In this document: positions 23,678 to 25,879 of the stretch, in pieces
How positions within the stretch are numbered: the first letter of the stretch is position 1
Layout of the letters: every line of letters starts with the position of its first letter
Source: Plakobranchus ocellatus
Lineage: Eukaryota > Mollusca > Gastropoda > Plakobranchidae
Direction of reading: 5' to 3'
DNA length: 25,879 nucleotides
Assembly: GCA_019648995.1 (NCBI GenBank)
Contig: BLXT01004186.1
Coordinates: 1,111,638 to 1,137,516 of the forward strand
The notes under the pieces: model-generated
Told to the model about the DNA's origin: nothing
Databases searched by the model: none
What the model saw: the letters and a program-made list of their open reading frames with translations, nothing else
Program-made: the position numbers and the translations under genes

Positions 23678-25297
23678 CTATACAAAAGAAGGTGCCACAT
23701 TGGCAGGAAGCTTCCATTTAAAATTACTTTGTGAGGTTGGACTGCTCTGAGAATTTGGACTTCTGACGGGCGACTGATATCCATCCGCATAACTATTAGT
23801 TGAGCCCCAGTCAAGAGAAGGACGTCTATCCCTGCTGCCATCTTCTATAACACCGTTGGATTCTTTGCTGCTAGAGTAAGAGTTACTTTGATAAAAGGCA
23901 GAATCTTGAGGAGAATACGAGGATTCCGTAATATCAAGTGGGGATATAACATTACCCTCTGATGCCAACTGAAAATCCCTACCTGAAGTGGGAGCATTTG
24001 ATGAAGCAGAGGTTTGAGGGAAAGCAGAGGAAGATGAAGACGCAGAGGATGAGGGAAGAGAATGTCCACTCCTGCTTACTTTCCGACCCCGTAAGGACTT
24101 TCTGGGCGCAGGCTGGGGTCTGACCGGTGCCTGGGGTTTAGCTGGCACCTGAGGTTTTGCTGGTACCTGAGGTTTAGCTGGAACGGGAGGCGGAGCATTG
24201 TACTGTTTGGGAGCAGAGAAGTGCATGAGTGGTGCAGAATCATTCCAATGTATCTTGTCATTAGAGGAGTGGGTTGTTTTCGAGGTTGGGCCTGTACTCA
24301 AAGTTGGAAGAGTAATTGTGGGTGTTGCTTCTACAGTTTTATACTCCATTAACGGTTTGGAGTTAGAGGTATTAGAAACTGCGTTGAATGCATTCCCTTG
24401 CAGACTAGCACCCCTACCAATACTGCCGCTTTGATTTATGCCTTTTGTTTCGGCACTTGTGTTATACGGTGGGCCAGGGCCAAGGTACCCGAAAGCTTGA
24501 TTTGATGCGTGCTGGCTGCTTGAGTTTTGTTTCAACCTGCCTTGATCAACACCAAAGCTGATATTAGGTTGGCTTTTATGGGAGGAAAGTGGCTGGGAAG
24601 ATGCTAGTTTGATAGTCGGTGGAGCCTCAACATTTTTATATATGAGATTCGAACTTGGGCCTGGTTTACTGGCACCTCCGACATCAATGTTGTTGTTGTT
24701 TTCAATGTAAGTTTGAGGGAAAATCGAATTTTGCTGTGGCCGCACAGACGAGTGATTGGCAGAATCTCTCTCCCTATCAGAGAAATCCATAGACCTTCTT
24801 GGTTGTAAATTAGCATAGAGATCCTGAGATCTACGCCTTGTAGTTTCAATGTCTGATGAGTCGAGTCTCGGTATATGAGCATCAGAAGACATCGGATTTG
24901 GGTCCTCAAACTGCCGCTGGTATTGGATACTTGGGTTTGATGGTAGCCCGTGTTGCTGCTGTTGGTGGCTGGGATTATCAGCACTCTGGTGACGCTGGTT
25001 ATATGACAGCCTGCTCTGTTCACGCTCGTGAAGGCCAACCTGCTTGCTACGATCAATACTGTCCAAGTGGCGGGCATCCCAGCTGCCATTGCTATTGTTT
25101 TTGTCGTAATCATAGTCGAGATGCTCTGGGTTGGACTGCTGTCGCAGGATGCGATGGTTCTGCTGCCGGGGCCTGTACTGGTGGACACTTGGGTGAGGCT
25201 GGCTAGGGTGCTGTTGTTGCTGGTGGTGAGGACGGTATCTTTTATGATGGGATCTCTCAGGTTCAGAGTCCCTTTGGCCGTTGCCCATGCTATCAAA
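23678..25297 (-). CDS. Last coding exon of a protein with a disordered, proline-rich tail and PDZ ligand
   Basis: Open from a splice acceptor (tttatctttctag, with the exon starting TTTGATAGC at 25297) to TAG at 23680-23678: 539 residues, 5' partial. The first ATG (25288) is probably internal, because the upstream in-frame TAG is the acceptor itself. Residues below count from that Met. Composition is Ser, Gln, Asn, Pro-rich with Q/H runs near the start and no globular domain, so I infer a disordered cytoplasmic tail. Visible motifs: YANL (~158); a repeated YK(N/T)VEA(P/T)PTI(K/T)L at ~217 and ~316; PPPVPAKPQ repeats at ~366-395 that fit SH3 ligands; a basic KSLRGRKVSR patch; and C-terminal SFV fitting a class I PDZ ligand. 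It could be the tail of a scaffold or of a cell-surface receptor. Vertebrate sidekick adhesion proteins also end in SFV, but that is weak evidence. Confidence 0.75.
   Translation of the reverse strand, partial: FDSMGNGQRDSEPERSHHKRYRPHHQQQQHPSQPHPSVHQYRPRQQNHRILRQQSNPEHLDYDYDKNNSNGSWDARHLDSIDRSKQVGLHEREQSRLSYNQRHQSADNPSHQQQQHGLPSNPSIQYQRQFEDPNPMSSDAHIPRLDSSDIETTRRRSQDLYANLQPRRSMDFSDRERDSANHSSVRPQQNSIFPQTYIENNNNIDVGGASKPGPSSNLIYKNVEAPPTIKLASSQPLSSHKSQPNISFGVDQGRLKQNSSSQHASNQAFGYLGPGPPYNTSAETKGINQSGSIGRGASLQGNAFNAVSNTSNSKPLMEYKTVEATPTITLPTLSTGPTSKTTHSSNDKIHWNDSAPLMHFSAPKQYNAPPPVPAKPQVPAKPQVPAKPQAPVRPQPAPRKSLRGRKVSRSGHSLPSSSASSSSSAFPQTSASSNAPTSGRDFQLASEGNVISPLDITESSYSPQDSAFYQSNSYSSSKESNGVIEDGSRDRRPSLDWGSTNSYADGYQSPVRSPNSQSSPTSQSNFKWKLPANVAPSFV
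24128..24190 (-). repeat. 18-bp coding minisatellite (PAKPQV repeat)
   Basis: About three and a half 18-bp units in frame, encoding VPAKPQ three times and then a diverged copy (APVRPQ). Units differ at a few, mostly synonymous, positions, so the array is not brand new. It lies inside the minus-strand coding exon. Confidence 0.85.
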
Positions 25298-25879
25298 CTA
25301 GAAAGATAAAGCATTAATGAGTTAAGAACTAACAATGTCACAATCTCTGGGCAATAGATGAAAAGCTTCATAAAACATTCATGCCTATTACGTGAAGAGA
25401 TTTGTCACCTCAGCCACCTGATTGTGCTTGGGTTGAATTCATCCTTCTCAAAAACTCTCTAATTTGATCAATTTTGTCTTATTGGCCAGGTCGTTGGGGT
25501 TTAATGCATAAACATCATCATATAGAGAGGATGAAAATACTCAACACTTCTTCATAGGAAAAAAAAAAAGGATGTGTAGCTTGGCTACTGAATCAAGCAA
25601 CTGTGATAATAAAATGTTACTAATATTTTACCAATGAATATATGTGTCATAAGCAGGGTGTCCAGGGAAGTCAGGTCTTGAAAAATCCTACCATAATTTT
25701 AAAAATCCTACCATTATCACGGCCTAAAAACAGTAGCAGCAGAAAAAAAGAGAACTTAACAGCCTTAAGTTTAATACCTCATAATATACTAATTTTACTA
25801 TGTTGGTTTACCTTTAAAAGCTACCTCTTGTGTTCTTCTTGCTTGTCAGATAAGTTTTTCCACTGTTCTTGTGTCAATC
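25298..25879 (-). other. Intron of the minus-strand gene
   Basis: Directly upstream (minus sense) of the acceptor at 25298 lies a pyrimidine-rich tract with a branch-point-like CTCATTAAT. I searched for a coding exon that ends in phase 0, as the downstream exon requires, and found none. The stretch has an A-run (25559-25569) and a 14-bp direct repeat (25681-25694, 25701-25714). Confidence 0.6.
25654..25714. repeat. Possible transposon end with 14-bp direct repeat
   Basis: CAGGGTGTCCAGGGAAGTCA at 25654-25673 has the CAGGG-TG start common among hAT-type termini. It is followed by two identical copies of AAAAATCCTACCAT spaced 20 bp apart. No matching opposite end occurs in the window, so this is tentative. 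Confidence 0.25.

Noticed and set aside
24856-25309. Plus-strand frames of 116 and 93 codons opposite the minus-strand exon
   Set aside because: They are antisense shadows of the coding exon, with no motif and no splice context.
24604-25371. A 255-codon minus-strand frame overlapping the 536-codon frame
   Set aside because: It is the shifted frame of the same low-complexity exon (Ser/Thr/Leu/Ile-rich) and runs through the splice acceptor at 25298 into intron. The longer frame has coherent motifs and ends at a sensible terminus.
25398-25440. Small possible minus-strand exon encoding RVFEKDEFNPSTI before a gt
   Set aside because: The peptide looks plausible, but the acceptor lacks a pyrimidine tract and the exit phase (2) does not fit the phase 0 entry of the exon at 25297. 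The neighbouring frame (YALNPNDLANK...) ends at a stop without a donor.

Overview
The window is animal nuclear DNA. It is AT-rich, has spliced genes with GT-AG introns, long homopolymer T or A runs and microsatellites, and shows no bacterial-style gene packing. A short GC-rich stretch near 505-650 translates to a peptide (starting SPQQGTLRLSG, with STVPPTP further on) that I recall from memory, unverified, as a common repeat-derived artefact in predicted proteins of sacoglossan sea slugs. I therefore guess a heterobranch gastropod mollusc.

Region 1 (1-1176) is upstream or intronic sequence with a probable SINE-like fragment. Region 2 (1177-13650, + strand) holds 16 exons that I joined by hand with matching splice phases. 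They encode 743 complete residues of a fibroblast growth factor receptor (FGFR)-type receptor tyrosine kinase. The signal peptide and any first Ig domain lie upstream of the window. The visible protein is: D2-type Ig, a second D2-type Ig, D3 Ig, transmembrane helix, juxtamembrane segment, complete kinase domain, and a 12-residue tail. The two D2 copies align without gaps and are built from exon pairs of identical length (209+112 nt each). The exon boundaries in D3 and the kinase fall at the same positions as in vertebrate FGFR genes. The kinase has an enlarged, tyrosine-free insert, an activation loop three residues shorter than FGFR1, and almost no C-terminal tail.

Introns carry repeats. The largest (10895-12850) holds a ~1.44 kb sequence bounded by 12-bp perfect terminal inverted repeats inside (AT)n tracts, which looks like a non-autonomous DNA transposon. 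Region 3 (13651-about 17200) is T-rich probable 3' UTR of the receptor with several AATAAA signals. Region 4 (about 17200-23677) has no gene I can defend. It is richer in A on the + strand and contains an exact 74-bp tandem duplication, a ~225-bp diverged tandem duplication and one exon-like open frame on the minus strand.

Region 5 (23678-25297, minus strand) is the last coding exon of a second gene, convergent with the receptor. It encodes about 539 residues of low-complexity, probably disordered tail with a PAKPQ-type proline repeat, two copies of a YK(N/T)VEA motif and a C-terminal SFV that fits a class I PDZ ligand. The rest of that gene lies beyond 25879. A plausible reading is a receptor kinase gene lying tail to tail with a gene for a scaffold or membrane protein with a long cytoplasmic tail. 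Nothing in the sequence ties the two functionally.
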